NCBI RefSeq assembly: GCF_019266065.1
Contig: NZ_LPNR01000117.1
Location: forward strand, 3,268-67,267
From: Nocardia sp. MH4
Lineage (GTDB): Bacteria; Actinomycetota; Actinomycetes; Mycobacteriales; Mycobacteriaceae
DNA: 64,000 nucleotides
Direction of reading: 5' to 3'
Shown here: piece by piece, positions 1-6,846 of the stretch
Layout of the letters: every line of letters starts with the position of its first letter
How positions within the stretch are numbered: position 1 is the first letter of the stretch
Notes under the pieces: model-generated
The model's input: the letters and a program-made list of their open reading frames with translations, nothing else
Database searches by the model: none
What the model was told of the DNA's origin: nothing
Translations under genes and position numbers: made by a program

Positions 1-171
1 GAATACACCGAGAACCGCGTAGATCGCGGTGATCATGTGCTCGTACCGAGGATGCTGCGGCTGCCAACGAAACCCTGATTCCCAGAGGGTGAACATGGGG
101 TAGAGCCCGATGAGGAACCCGATCCCCACGATGATGAGAGCGATCCGCAACCACCGCTCGCGGTTCGTCAC
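1..171 (-). CDS. Small membrane protein, DUF6632-like, 3' part beyond the window
   Basis: The first 57 residues of a protein are visible from a GTG at 171; the rest lies beyond the window start. A hydrophobic segment near residues 9-29 is followed by an LWESGFRW stretch and then by HMITAIYAVLGVF, which starts a second hydrophobic segment. This pattern recalls small DUF6632-type membrane proteins (recalled, not searched). The GTG start overlaps the TGA of the upstream TetR gene (GTGA), so the two are probably translationally coupled. No function can be assigned. Confidence 0.5.
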   Translation of the reverse strand, partial: MTNRERWLRIALIIVGIGFLIGLYPMFTLWESGFRWQPQHPRYEHMITAIYAVLGVF

Positions 172-776
172 AGCGAAACCTCGTCCGGCCGAGGGGCTAT
201 CAAGATCGATCGCACGGTTGCGGCGACGACCCGCGCGACCTCTTCGGTACGGATCCGCCCGGCCCGCTCCTCCTCCGCGGCACCGTGAAGGACGTAGTGC
301 ACGGCGCTGACCAGCCAACTGGTCGGAAGATCGGTGCGGAACACACCTTGATCCTGGCCGCGACGGATGAGCTCCTCGACTCGCTGTGACGGTGTGGCGT
401 GCAGCTCCCGCAGGCGGCCCGCAGGCAGTACGCCTTGGGCTGCCACCAGTAGCGCCGCCGACTCGGCGATCAGTGACCAACTCGACGCGAGCAGCCGGGT
501 GAGGGCGCCCTGTGCGTCACCGTCGAGATCGACCTGAGCAAGGGTCGCTTCGCCGACTCGTAGTGCCTCGGCCATCGCGGCCTCGACGAGTTCCGGGCGG
601 TTACGGAAATGCCCGTACACCGTCATCCGGCCCACCCCGGCCGCTGTGGCGATGTCGTCGACGCTCGCATCGGGATCGACGCTGAGCCGTTCGCGCGCCG
701 CGGCCACGATGCTGGCGATGCTTCGTTCGGCATCGGCGCGCCGTCGCGGACGCCCGGCCGTGCTGGATTTCGACAC
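168..776 (-). CDS. TetR-family transcriptional regulator
   Basis: A 202-residue protein with an N-terminal TetR helix-turn-helix at about residues 37-70 (DDIATAAGVGRMTVYGHF) and a hydrophobic helical C-terminal ligand domain. It starts with GTG and is divergent from the MFS exporter that begins 91 bp away. The gap holds two related palindromic sites, so it most likely represses the exporter and itself and responds to an exported compound; this is the usual TetR/efflux arrangement, inferred here from context. The ligand cannot be guessed. The downstream small membrane protein overlaps its stop and should be co-transcribed. Confidence 0.9.
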   Translation of the reverse strand: MSKSSTAGRPRRRADAERSIASIVAAARERLSVDPDASVDDIATAAGVGRMTVYGHFRNRPELVEAAMAEALRVGEATLAQVDLDGDAQGALTRLLASSWSLIAESAALLVAAQGVLPAGRLRELHATPSQRVEELIRRGQDQGVFRTDLPTSWLVSAVHYVLHGAAEEERAGRIRTEEVARVVAATVRSILIAPRPDEVSL

Positions 777-787
777 CCCAACACCCT

Positions 788-850
788 AGCTCGTATAGGT
801 GTGTATGAGTTACATTGGGCTCACATAACTCGTACCGACCCATACGAGTT
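788..850. promoter_or_regulatory. Two TetR-type operators in the divergent tetR/MFS promoter
   Basis: The gap holds a perfect inverted repeat, AACTCGTA at 827-834 and TACGAGTT at 843-850, with an 8-nt spacer. A weaker copy has half-sites AGCTCGTA at 788-795 and TATGAGTT at 804-811. Equal half-sites in two places fit cooperative binding by the adjacent TetR protein between its own gene and the MFS gene. Binding is inferred, not shown. Confidence 0.7.
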
Positions 851-867
851 AGTAAGAAAGGTTGACG

Positions 868-2283
868 ATGACGCACGACAACACCCTCCAGATATCCGAA
901 CCGAACAGCGCTGGACACCCGTTGCGATGGCGCATCCTCGCGCTGCTCGGAACAGCACAGTTGATGCTGATCCTCGACATCACCGTCGTAGCGATCGCGT
1001 TGCCCCACATCGAGATCGATCTCGATCTGAGCCGCGAAGCACTGACCTGGACGGTGAGCGCCTACACGCTCGCCTTCGGCGGATTGATGCTGCTGGGCGG
1101 ACGAATCGCCGACCTGATCGGACCCAAGCGGGTGGTCCTGTCCGGCCTGCTGATCTTCACCGCGGCATCACTGGTGACAGGATTCGCCGAATCGGCGCCC
1201 CTGCTTCTGGGCGGGCGCGTGGCTCAAGGTGTCGGCGCGGCACTGCTGTCGCCCGCGGCACTGTCGCTGGTCGTCACCCTGTTCGCAGGCGAGGAACGCA
1301 ACAAGGCCCTGGGCGTGTGGTCCGCGCTCGGTGGCGGCGGCGCAGCGCTGGGCGTGCTGCTGGGCGGTGTGCTCACCGCTGGCCCCGGCTGGGCGTGGGT
1401 GTTCTTCATCAATGTGCCGATCGGGCTGGTGATCCTCGTCGGGCTCGCACGGATGCTGCCCGATCAGCGCCCCGCCGCGGGGTCGGCCAACCTCGACATA
1501 TTGGGCGCACTGCTGGTCACAGCCTCATCGACGGCCCTGATCTACGCCCTGATCACCGCAGGCGAACACGGCTGGCTTTCCGCCACCACCGGCTGGCTCA
1601 CCCTGCTCGCGGCGATCGGCTACCTCGCATTCGCGGCACGGCAGAAGACCGCCCGCTCACCGCTGATGAATCTCGCACTGCTCGGCCGTCGCCCCGTCGC
1701 GACCGGTACCTTCTTGATCACGATCGCGACAGCGCTGATGATCGCGGTGTTCTTCCTCGGCACCTTCTACTTCCAGAACGCACGCGGATACAACGCACTG
1801 CAGACCGGACTGCTGTTTCTGCCGGTAGCGCTGGCAACCATGCTCGGCGCCAACCTCACCGGCCGGATACTCGCCCGCCTCGGCGTTCGCCTACTCGCCG
1901 TCGCCGGTCTGGTCATCGCGGCGATCGGGATGGCGGTACCCGCCCTGTCGATGTCCCCGGTCACCGTGACGTTGGGTGTGACGATCGCTGCGGCCGGAAC
2001 CGGCGCCCTGTTCGTCGTGGCCTCCGCAACCGCGCTCGGTCAGGTCGACCCGCACGAGGCAGGTATCGCCGCAGGCATCGTCAGCACATTCCACGAGTTC
2101 GGCGCTTCACTCGGTGCCGCAGCTGTTTCCAGTGCGGCAGCCGCCAGTCTCATCGGCGATACCCTCGCCGGTTTCACCGACGGATTCACCGGCGCCGCCA
2201 TTGCCGCTGTTGTCGCCGCCGTCATCGCAGCTCTACTCACCGCCCCGACGAAAACAAAGGCCGCCCAGAGCGTCGCGGGTTAG
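868..2283 (+). CDS. MFS multidrug exporter, DHA2 (EmrB/QacA) type
   Basis: A 471-residue protein with about 14 hydrophobic segments and no large soluble domain, the usual size for 14-TM drug:H+ antiporters of the major facilitator superfamily. MLILDITVVAIALPHIEIDL near residues 33-52 matches the DHA2 first-helix motif LDxTVVNVALP. The ATG at 868 is chosen because AGAAAGG (855-861) lies 6 nt upstream; a TTG six bases earlier is in frame but would overlap that site. It is divergent from and probably repressed by the TetR gene. The substrate is unknown; amphipathic drugs or dyes are typical of the family. Confidence 0.9.
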   Translation: MTHDNTLQISEPNSAGHPLRWRILALLGTAQLMLILDITVVAIALPHIEIDLDLSREALTWTVSAYTLAFGGLMLLGGRIADLIGPKRVVLSGLLIFTAASLVTGFAESAPLLLGGRVAQGVGAALLSPAALSLVVTLFAGEERNKALGVWSALGGGGAALGVLLGGVLTAGPGWAWVFFINVPIGLVILVGLARMLPDQRPAAGSANLDILGALLVTASSTALIYALITAGEHGWLSATTGWLTLLAAIGYLAFAARQKTARSPLMNLALLGRRPVATGTFLITIATALMIAVFFLGTFYFQNARGYNALQTGLLFLPVALATMLGANLTGRILARLGVRLLAVAGLVIAAIGMAVPALSMSPVTVTLGVTIAAAGTGALFVVASATALGQVDPHEAGIAAGIVSTFHEFGASLGAAAVSSAAAASLIGDTLAGFTDGFTGAAIAAVVAAVIAALLTAPTKTKAAQSVAG

Positions 2284-2286
2284 CGG

Positions 2287-2928
2287 TCACCGTTGCGCGA
2301 GCATCGCCGTCATCTGGTCGATTTCACGCTGCTGTGTGCTCACGATGGTTTCGGCCATCTGTTTGGCTTGGGGGTTAGCTCCCGAGGCGATTTCGGTCTG
2401 CGCCATCTGGATCGCTCCGTTGTGGTGGTCGATCATCATCTCGAGCCACATTCGATCGAATTCGGGTCCGGACATACCTTCCAGCGACGACATCTGCTCG
2501 GGAGACATCATTCCGGGCATGTCGTGTCCCATCGGGTCGCCGCCTGACGGTACCGACTTTCCGAAACTCTCGAGCATCTGTTGCATCTGGGTCATCTCGG
2601 GCGCCTGAGCTGCCTTGATCTCGGCGGCGAGGTCGATCACCTGCTGATCTTGGGACCGCGACGGCACCAAGTCCGCCATCTGGACAGCCTGTTCATGGTG
2701 GGGGTACATCATCTGCAAAAACGTCACATCGGCATCGTTGAAGGTGCCGGCCGGGGCAGGGGTCGCGCTGGCCGAACTTGCCGTCATACCGGGCATCGAC
2801 ATACCGGGCATCGACGTAGGCTCGGCGGTGCCGCCGGAATCATCGTTATCGCCGCAGCCCGCGGCGACCAGCCCGAGCAGAGCCACAACGGGAATAAGCC
2901 GCCGACTCATCACCGAACATCGAGACAT
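2287..2928 (-). CDS. DUF305 lipoprotein (probable copper-binding, periplasm-side)
   Basis: A 213-residue predicted lipoprotein: a hydrophobic signal ends in VAAGC (Cys25) and a Met-rich linker follows (SMPGMSMPGM). The DUF305 four-helix ferritin-like domain carries the paired signatures MMYPHHEQAVQMA and MMIDHHNGAIQMA. DUF305 proteins are commonly found with copper genes and their His/Met motifs suggest metal binding. The start is fixed by GAGGAG (2935-2940) six bases before the ATG at 2928; further in-frame codons upstream lack such a site. A Met-rich micropeptide gene lies just upstream on the same strand, so the two may form one transcript. A second DUF305 gene lies at 16296. Confidence 0.88.
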   Translation of the reverse strand: MSRCSVMSRRLIPVVALLGLVAAGCGDNDDSGGTAEPTSMPGMSMPGMTASSASATPAPAGTFNDADVTFLQMMYPHHEQAVQMADLVPSRSQDQQVIDLAAEIKAAQAPEMTQMQQMLESFGKSVPSGGDPMGHDMPGMMSPEQMSSLEGMSGPEFDRMWLEMMIDHHNGAIQMAQTEIASGANPQAKQMAETIVSTQQREIDQMTAMLAQR

Positions 2929-3005
2929 TGCGAGCTCCTCAGAGTTGGAGAAACAGGATTTCACGCTGAAAGCACATCGAGGGCCTGCGACGCACAGCAT
3001 AATTA

Positions 3006-3045
3006 GGTGACCCGGTCCCCGAGCGTGTTCGGTGACCAGGTCCCC
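3006..3045. repeat. Pair of 15-bp direct repeats between micropeptide and DUF305 gene
   Basis: GGTGACCCGGTCCCC at 3006-3020 is repeated as GGTGACCAGGTCCCC at 3031-3045, with one mismatch and a 25-bp period. The pair lies in the leader of the DUF305 gene. It could be a tandem protein-binding site or part of a leader RNA; no regulator can be named. Confidence 0.4.
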
Positions 3046-3084
3046 ACCTGGACTGCAATGGCGCCTGATGCGTCGGGCACTGAT

Positions 3085-3162
3085 TCACATGGGCATATTC
3101 GGGAACATCATGTTCCACATGTCCCTGAGCATATTCATCATCTGCATACACATCTCGGGCAT
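3085..3162 (-). CDS. Methionine-rich micropeptide, 25 residues
   Basis: The ORF runs from ATG (3160-3162) to TGA (3085-3087). It encodes 25 residues, 11 of them Met (positions 1, 4, 6, 8, 9, 11, 15, 18, 19, 23, 25), plus one Cys at 5 and a Trp at 16. A near-perfect Shine-Dalgarno sequence, AGGAGGTGA at 3168-3176, sits eight bases before the ATG, one of the best ribosome sites in the window. It lies upstream of and co-oriented with the DUF305 lipoprotein. Clustered Met and Cys residues are typical of Cu(I)-binding peptides, so a copper-buffering, membrane-associated or leader-peptide role is plausible but inferred. I recognise no named family. Confidence 0.6.
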   Translation of the reverse strand: MPEMCMQMMNMLRDMWNMMFPNMPM

Positions 3163-3200
3163 CGCGCTCACCTCCTCGCGTGAGCCCCCACGCTCGCGAT

Positions 3201-3223
3201 ATACCCTCAATTGCTGAGAATAT
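3201..3223. promoter_or_regulatory. Candidate promoter/operator upstream of the Met-rich micropeptide
   Basis: ATACCCTCA (3201-3209) and TGAGAATAT (3215-3223) form an imperfect dyad, 7 of 9 pairs, 39-61 bp upstream of the micropeptide ATG. On the minus strand the site reads through GGGTATAT, a plausible -10 region. The dyad could be an operator for a copper-responsive regulator, but none can be matched to it. Confidence 0.3.
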
Positions 3224-3346
3224 GCTTGCCCTTCCTCCCGAGGGTTTGCACGAGCCCACGACACGCCGACTGTTTACCCCGCCCGATGTACTCAGCGGGC
3301 GGGTGGTCGCGGCGAGCTTCCCTGCTCACGCAGACCCGAAGGCTGC

Positions 3347-3916
3347 TCACGCGGGAGCTAACCCTGCCCGAATAATCCCGAGCAGGCGTTGCACCGCCTC
3401 GTCCGATGACAGGGAAACCGCAGCGTCTAGAGCGTGCAGGCAATAGCTGGCCAGTTCAGCAGCGGGCGCATCTGCCCGGACCACACCGACAGCGGCAGCC
3501 GCGGCTACCGCGTCTGCCATCAACTGCAGCAGCTGTTCTTCCGCATGGGCAACGTGGGCTGCGCCGTGGTGGACGAGCGCGCCGAGATCGGTGTCGTGAT
3601 GACGGCGGGCCTCTCGAAGGATCCTCGCGTAGGTGCTCAGCAAGACATCCAGGCGCAGTGACGGATCATCTTCCGCTTCGCCCGCTGCCACCAGTTGCTG
3701 CAGGTGTTTGCCGACCTGCAGCTCGTGCCAAGCGCCGAGGATCGTGCCCACGTCAGGAAAGTACTTGTACAGCGTTGCCCGCCCGATGCCTGCCTGTTCA
3801 GCGATCTGGGACATGGTCACCGACGACACCCCGTGCTCGATCGCCAACCGCGCAGTCGTGTCGAGGATCGACCCACGCACCGTGCGCCGGTGCTCGTCGA
3901 TCGTCTCACTCCACAA
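3347..3916 (-). CDS. TetR-family transcriptional regulator
   Basis: About 189 residues with a clear TetR DNA-binding region (VTMSQIAEQAGIGRATLYKYFPD), followed by an all-helical ligand domain rich in His and Ala. A GTG at 3925 is in frame but touches the GGGAGG ribosome site; the TTG at 3916 has it eight bases upstream and is preferred. The gene is divergent from the small membrane protein/CopD-like pair, and the gap contains AATAC/GTATT half-sites around 3972-3986. The regulator therefore probably controls that pair. The inducer is unknown. Confidence 0.85.
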   Translation of the reverse strand: MWSETIDEHRRTVRGSILDTTARLAIEHGVSSVTMSQIAEQAGIGRATLYKYFPDVGTILGAWHELQVGKHLQQLVAAGEAEDDPSLRLDVLLSTYARILREARRHHDTDLGALVHHGAAHVAHAEEQLLQLMADAVAAAAAVGVVRADAPAAELASYCLHALDAAVSLSSDEAVQRLLGIIRAGLAPA

Positions 3917-4018
3917 CTTCGGCACCTCCCGAGTATACGTTCTGACATCAACCTAGACATTCCGTCGATAGTGAATACATACTGTATTGAAAAAGTAGAC
4001 AACCGGGAGAATAGACCC

Positions 4019-4207
4019 ATGACCGACCCAACTCCACGATCACGTCCCGCTTCACACACTCCCCGCTGGGTGAAAGTGACCGGCATTGTCATCGCGATCC
4101 TCGTCGCGCTGCTCGTAGTCGGCCTGATCATCGGCGGCGGTGAGCACGGACCAGGTAGGCACATGAATTCAGCAGAGCTCAGCGTCTCCACCGAGTACGC
4201 GCGGTGA
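4019..4207 (+). CDS. Small single-pass membrane protein with C-terminal HGPGRH motif
   Basis: A 62-residue protein. A Pro/Arg-rich cytoplasmic N-terminus is followed by one hydrophobic segment at about residues 18-40, then GEHGPGRH at 41-48 and a short polar tail. The ribosome site CGGGAGA precedes the ATG at 4019. Its TGA overlaps the GTG of the next gene (GTGA), implying coupled translation with the CopD-like protein. The exposed His residues could bind metal, but no family function is known to me. Confidence 0.75.
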   Translation: MTDPTPRSRPASHTPRWVKVTGIVIAILVALLVVGLIIGGGEHGPGRHMNSAELSVSTEYAR

Positions 4208-4707
4208 CATCGATGCGCCCGGCTGTGCGCAAGCTGGCCTTGACCGTGCATGTCAGCGCCTCGGTCGGGTGGTTGGGCGCGGTCGTCGCCTTCCTGGTCC
4301 TGGCGATCATCGGGCTCACCAGCTCCGACGTGAACCTGGTGCGCGCGATCGACCTCGTGGCCCGACCTATGGCCGTGTGGGTCCTGATACCGCTATCGGT
4401 GGCTTCGCTGCTGACCGGGATCGTTCAATCTCTGGGCACGCCATGGGGATTGGTCAGGCACTACTGGGTGCTGTTCAAGCTTGTGCTCAACGTTGTCGCC
4501 ACCGTGATCCTGCTGCTGTACACCCGCACTGTCGACCACTACGCCGGTATCGCCGCACGCCCGGAAACCACCCTCGACGAGTTGCGCGCTCCGACATTCG
4601 TCATCCATGCGGCCGCCGCCGCGCTGTTCCTCGTTTGCGCGATGGTCTTGGCGATCTACAAGCCCCGCGGACTCACACCGTTCGGCGTGCGCTCGCGCAG
4701 GCCGTGA
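4204..4707 (+). CDS. CopD/DUF2269-like four-helix membrane protein
   Basis: A 167-residue integral membrane protein with four hydrophobic segments. The first opens with LTVHVSASVGWLGAVVAF, where a helix-embedded His is typical of DUF2269 and CopD-like proteins. Such proteins often accompany copper or haem genes, but the reaction is unknown. The gene is coupled to the upstream 62-residue protein by a GTGA overlap, and the divergent TetR gene is the likely controller. Its last 52 bases overlap, on the other strand, the end of a decayed AraC gene. A more internal ATG at 4213 is a weaker start alternative. Confidence 0.8.
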   Translation: MTSMRPAVRKLALTVHVSASVGWLGAVVAFLVLAIIGLTSSDVNLVRAIDLVARPMAVWVLIPLSVASLLTGIVQSLGTPWGLVRHYWVLFKLVLNVVATVILLLYTRTVDHYAGIAARPETTLDELRAPTFVIHAAAAALFLVCAMVLAIYKPRGLTPFGVRSRRP

Positions 4708-4903
4708 TCGGATTCCGAGGTCGACCATCTTTGCTGGGCCCTGCGCAAGCTCCGCTCGTCGCGATAGCCGAGCCGGGTGGCAACGGCGCGACAAGCCTTG
4801 TTGCCAGTAGCCGCGCCTCCTCTGCCCCGCACCACCTCGAACTCGGTGCGCCAACTGGTGGCGACTTCGTGTCAAGGCGTCGTTGGAGTGTCCGGGGGCT
4901 CAT
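4656..4903 (-). pseudogene. Decayed C-terminal DNA-binding half of an AraC-family regulator
   Basis: Reading leftwards from 4903, one frame gives MSPRTLQRRLDT, the start of an AraC helix-turn-helix domain. A second frame continues with SWRTEFEVVR and then TRLGYRDERSLRRAQQRW, which match the second AraC helix-turn-helix. The frame ends at a TAG at 4656-4658 after TPNGVSPRGL. At least one frameshift lies between the pieces and the N-terminal sensor domain is absent. The break point lies within 40 bp of the hairpin that starts at 4939, so insertion or recombination there may have truncated the gene. The 3' end overlaps the CopD-like gene. Confidence 0.6.
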
Positions 4904-4938
4904 CTGGAGTCAGGCAGAGACCATTACAGGTCATCCGC

Positions 4939-4987
4939 GGTCCCATGTTCGATGTGCCCACGGCGGGGCAACATCGAACATGGGACC
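4939..4987. repeat. Hairpin A1 left of repeat copy 1
   Basis: A 17-bp perfect inverted repeat (arms 4939-4955 and 4971-4987, starting GGTCCCATGTTCGATGT) is extended by GCCC/GGGC after a single bulged base, leaving the loop ACGGCG. It directly precedes the 98-bp conserved core. The matching position of copy 2 also holds an inverted repeat, but of different sequence. Confidence 0.85.
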
Positions 4988-4991
4988 AGGA

Positions 4992-5089
4992 ACCTATCCG
5001 TACCGGCAGACCGCGATCGTCAGATCGAATAGGAACCCACGATGACCAGGCGTTTTCCAGCTGCCCATGTTTTGTGTGTCCTGCCGGGG
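4992..5089 (+). repeat. 98-bp direct repeat, copy 1 (structured core)
   Basis: This stretch matches 39963-40060 in the same orientation with 6 differences in 98 positions. It can fold: CCGGCAG (5003-5009) pairs with CTGCCGG (5081-5087), CCTAT (4993-4997) pairs with ATAGG (5029-5033), and CGATC/GATCG (5014-5018 and 5023-5027) closes a GTCA loop. The first two pairings cross, which would make a pseudoknot. The paired bases are identical in copy 2. No protein reading frame explains the conservation. It could be an att-like recombination site, a mobile-element end or a structured RNA. Confidence 0.8.
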
Positions 5090-5094
5090 CGCAA

Positions 5095-5124
5095 CCCTCC
5101 ACCTGCGTTTCCGCAGTCGGAGGG
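5095..5124. repeat. Hairpin B1 right of repeat copy 1
   Basis: CCCTCC (5095-5100) pairs with GGAGGG (5119-5124), and CTGCG (5103-5107) pairs with CGCAG (5112-5116), around a two-by-two internal mismatch. It occupies the same place relative to the core as the longer hairpin B2 of copy 2, again with different sequence. Confidence 0.75.
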
Positions 5125-5380
5125 CTAGTTTTAGCGTCACAGGTTCGATCCCTTGGGGAACCGTAAGGTCCTTCAAACCCCATCGTCGCCGCAAACGCGC
5201 AGGATGAACCGCTTCCTGACACGAACCGTCAGCCGACAACGACCGGGAACCAGGTCGACACGGGCTTCAGCATGGATCGATATCGCCACGATCCCGCAGC
5301 CAATTCAACAGCGCGGCCACCGCCTCGGCCTGCGCAGCAGCGATACGTTCACATTCCGCACCGCCGACGTGCCGAACGTG
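5125..5380. other. Gap without an assignable gene; tRNA-like motif and a small antisense ORF
   Basis: GGTTCGATCCC at 5142-5152 looks like a tRNA T-loop, but its stem arms do not pair and no acceptor or anticodon arm is present. A 53-codon minus-strand ORF (5267-5428, beginning VVQATDAVCGE) has fair codon use and overlaps the NUDIX N-terminal remnant, but it resembles nothing I recognise. Nothing else is seen here. Confidence 0.3.
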
Positions 5381-5565
5381 GTGGGGCACCGTGATCTCGC
5401 CGCATACCGCGTCCGTCGCCTGCACCACTGGCCGCCCTCGCGCACAACGGGCTCGTCTTCGCCACCAACGTCTTCGACCGGCAACGCTACGAACAGGCCG
5501 AACAGATCGTTGCGGACCTGCTCGCCCTCATCAGCAACAGCACCGTCGAGGACCTGCAGAAGAAC
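5381..5565 (+). pseudogene. Frameshifted N-terminal part of the NUDIX hydrolase gene
   Basis: Upstream of the NUDIX domain the frame stays open and encodes ALAHNGLVFATNVFDRQRYE, the N-terminal domain of NUDIX proteins of the Nudix_N (PF12535) kind. This frame has no start codon after the TGA at 5392-5394. The neighbouring frame supplies GHRDLAAYRVRRLHHW from a GTG at 5381. One missing base near 5431 (TGGCCGCC, expected TGGGCCGCC) would join the two. The full gene would start near 5381, so this is either a true frameshift or a sequencing error. Confidence 0.6.
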
Positions 5566-6018
5566 GTGTTCCTCGAAAAGGGATACATGACACCAAAAGT
5601 CGACGTCCGAGGCGGCGTCTTCGATGACCAGGGCCGCATCCTGCTCATCCGCGACTGCAGCGACGAAAGGTGGACTTTGCCCGGCGGCTGGTGCGATGTA
5701 CTCGAACCTCCCTCGCTCACAGTCGAACGCGAAGTCGAGGAAGAATCCGGAATCACGGTGCGCGCCAGCAAGCTCGTGGCCCTGCACGATCGTGACGTCC
5801 AAGGCCACCAGCCCGCCTTCCCTTACCACGTGTACAAGCTGTTCTTCCTGTGCGAGACCATCTCCCACGGCCGACCCAGCCCCGTCGAGACTATGGAAAT
5901 CGGCTGGTTCGATATCGACAACCTGCCCGAGTTGTCGACCACCCGTGTACTCGACACTCAAATCCGGCTTCTCCACGAGCACTGGAACAAACCAGACCTA
6001 CCCACCGTGTTCGACTGA
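5566..6018 (+). CDS. NUDIX hydrolase (catalytic part; N-terminus disrupted)
   Basis: The 150-residue open frame carries a complete Nudix box, GWCDVLE followed after seven residues by REVEEESGI, matching GX5EX7REUXEEXGU, so the metal-binding glutamates are present. Such enzymes hydrolyse nucleoside diphosphates linked to another moiety. The TPKVDVRG stretch just before the domain is typical of NUDIX proteins with an N-terminal Nudix_N domain, whose coding sequence survives upstream but out of frame. A GTG at 5566 or an ATG at 5587 could still give a shortened protein, though neither has a convincing ribosome site. Probably a recent pseudogene. Confidence 0.7.
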   Translation: MFLEKGYMTPKVDVRGGVFDDQGRILLIRDCSDERWTLPGGWCDVLEPPSLTVEREVEEESGITVRASKLVALHDRDVQGHQPAFPYHVYKLFFLCETISHGRPSPVETMEIGWFDIDNLPELSTTRVLDTQIRLLHEHWNKPDLPTVFD

Positions 6019-6201
6019 CCACACGTGGTCATCGCTGGATCACGGGTGTGGTCCAGCGACTCGCCAGTGCCAAGGTGACCCCGCAAGAACCCGATATCCA
6101 CGATGCCTGCTCAACGAAGTGCGCCTCCACGCTCGCCGCCTCGCGTGACAATCTCGCGACCATTTCGTAATATTGCGCGAGTTCCATTTCGACGCTAGCT
6201 G

Positions 6202-6846
6202 GTGATTGAAACGTCCGGTCAACATCGCACTCCTGCGGCGCCCACAGGCCGCGCCTCCCTGGTTGTCTGCAGCCTCGCCGCGACCGTACCCGCGATGATC
6301 TGGATGGCGTTGCGGCCGAGTGGGTCTGAGGTGCAGCAGGTCAGCGCGATTGCGCCGCAAGCGCCGACGGCGATCGAGCTCGATACGCTGCCTATTTTGG
6401 CGCATGACGCGCCGGAGCCGGGGCCGGGGTTGCCCCCGGTCGCCGCCGACGACGAAGAGGCGAAACTGTCTGCCCTCAAGGCGAAATCCCCGTGCGGAAC
6501 GGTGTGGAAGGGCACTCGGCCGCATGTCGCGCAGGTCAGCAACATGGTGCAGCAGATGTTCGGGATTTCCGACATCGGTGGCGCGCAGGGGCGCTACGAC
6601 GGTGATCACGGCGCTGGTCTCGCGCTCGACATCATGACGCCGAATCCGGCCCAGGGCGATGCGATCGCTGCTTTTGTTCTGGCCAACAAGGCGCGGTTCG
6701 GCGTCAACTACGTGATCTGGCAGCAGCGTTACAACGATGGCGGCGGGTGGTCGTACATGGAGGATCGTGGTAGCCCGACCCAGAATCACTACGACCATGT
6801 GCATGTTTCGTTCGCCTCGTCCGGGGCGGCGAATCTTATGTGCTGA
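6202..6846 (+). CDS. Secreted ARB_07466-like (M15-type fold) protein
   Basis: About 214 residues: a hydrophobic export signal or anchor (LVVCSLAATVPAMIWMAL), a Pro/Ala linker, then a domain containing GRYDGDHGAGLALDIM and ending NHYDHVHVSF. The spaced H-D-H residues resemble the zinc ligands of the D-Ala-D-Ala peptidase fold and of the ARB_07466-like C-terminal domain common in actinobacteria. A cell-wall role is likely but unproven. The GTG at 6202 has no clear ribosome site, so the start is uncertain. The last 11 bases overlap the end of the convergent MFS gene. Confidence 0.75.
   Translation: MIETSGQHRTPAAPTGRASLVVCSLAATVPAMIWMALRPSGSEVQQVSAIAPQAPTAIELDTLPILAHDAPEPGPGLPPVAADDEEAKLSALKAKSPCGTVWKGTRPHVAQVSNMVQQMFGISDIGGAQGRYDGDHGAGLALDIMTPNPAQGDAIAAFVLANKARFGVNYVIWQQRYNDGGGWSYMEDRGSPTQNHYDHVHVSFASSGAANLMC

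Noticed and set aside
5131..5165. GGTTCGATCCC resembling a tRNA T-loop next to repeat copy 1, suggesting a tRNA attachment site
   Set aside because: The flanking five-base arms do not pair and no D-arm, anticodon arm or acceptor stem can be drawn; it is at most a fragment.
5305..5982. A 225-codon minus-strand open frame opposite the NUDIX gene
   Set aside because: It mirrors the coding frame of the NUDIX gene, which carries an intact Nudix box; it is a shadow frame typical of GC-rich DNA.
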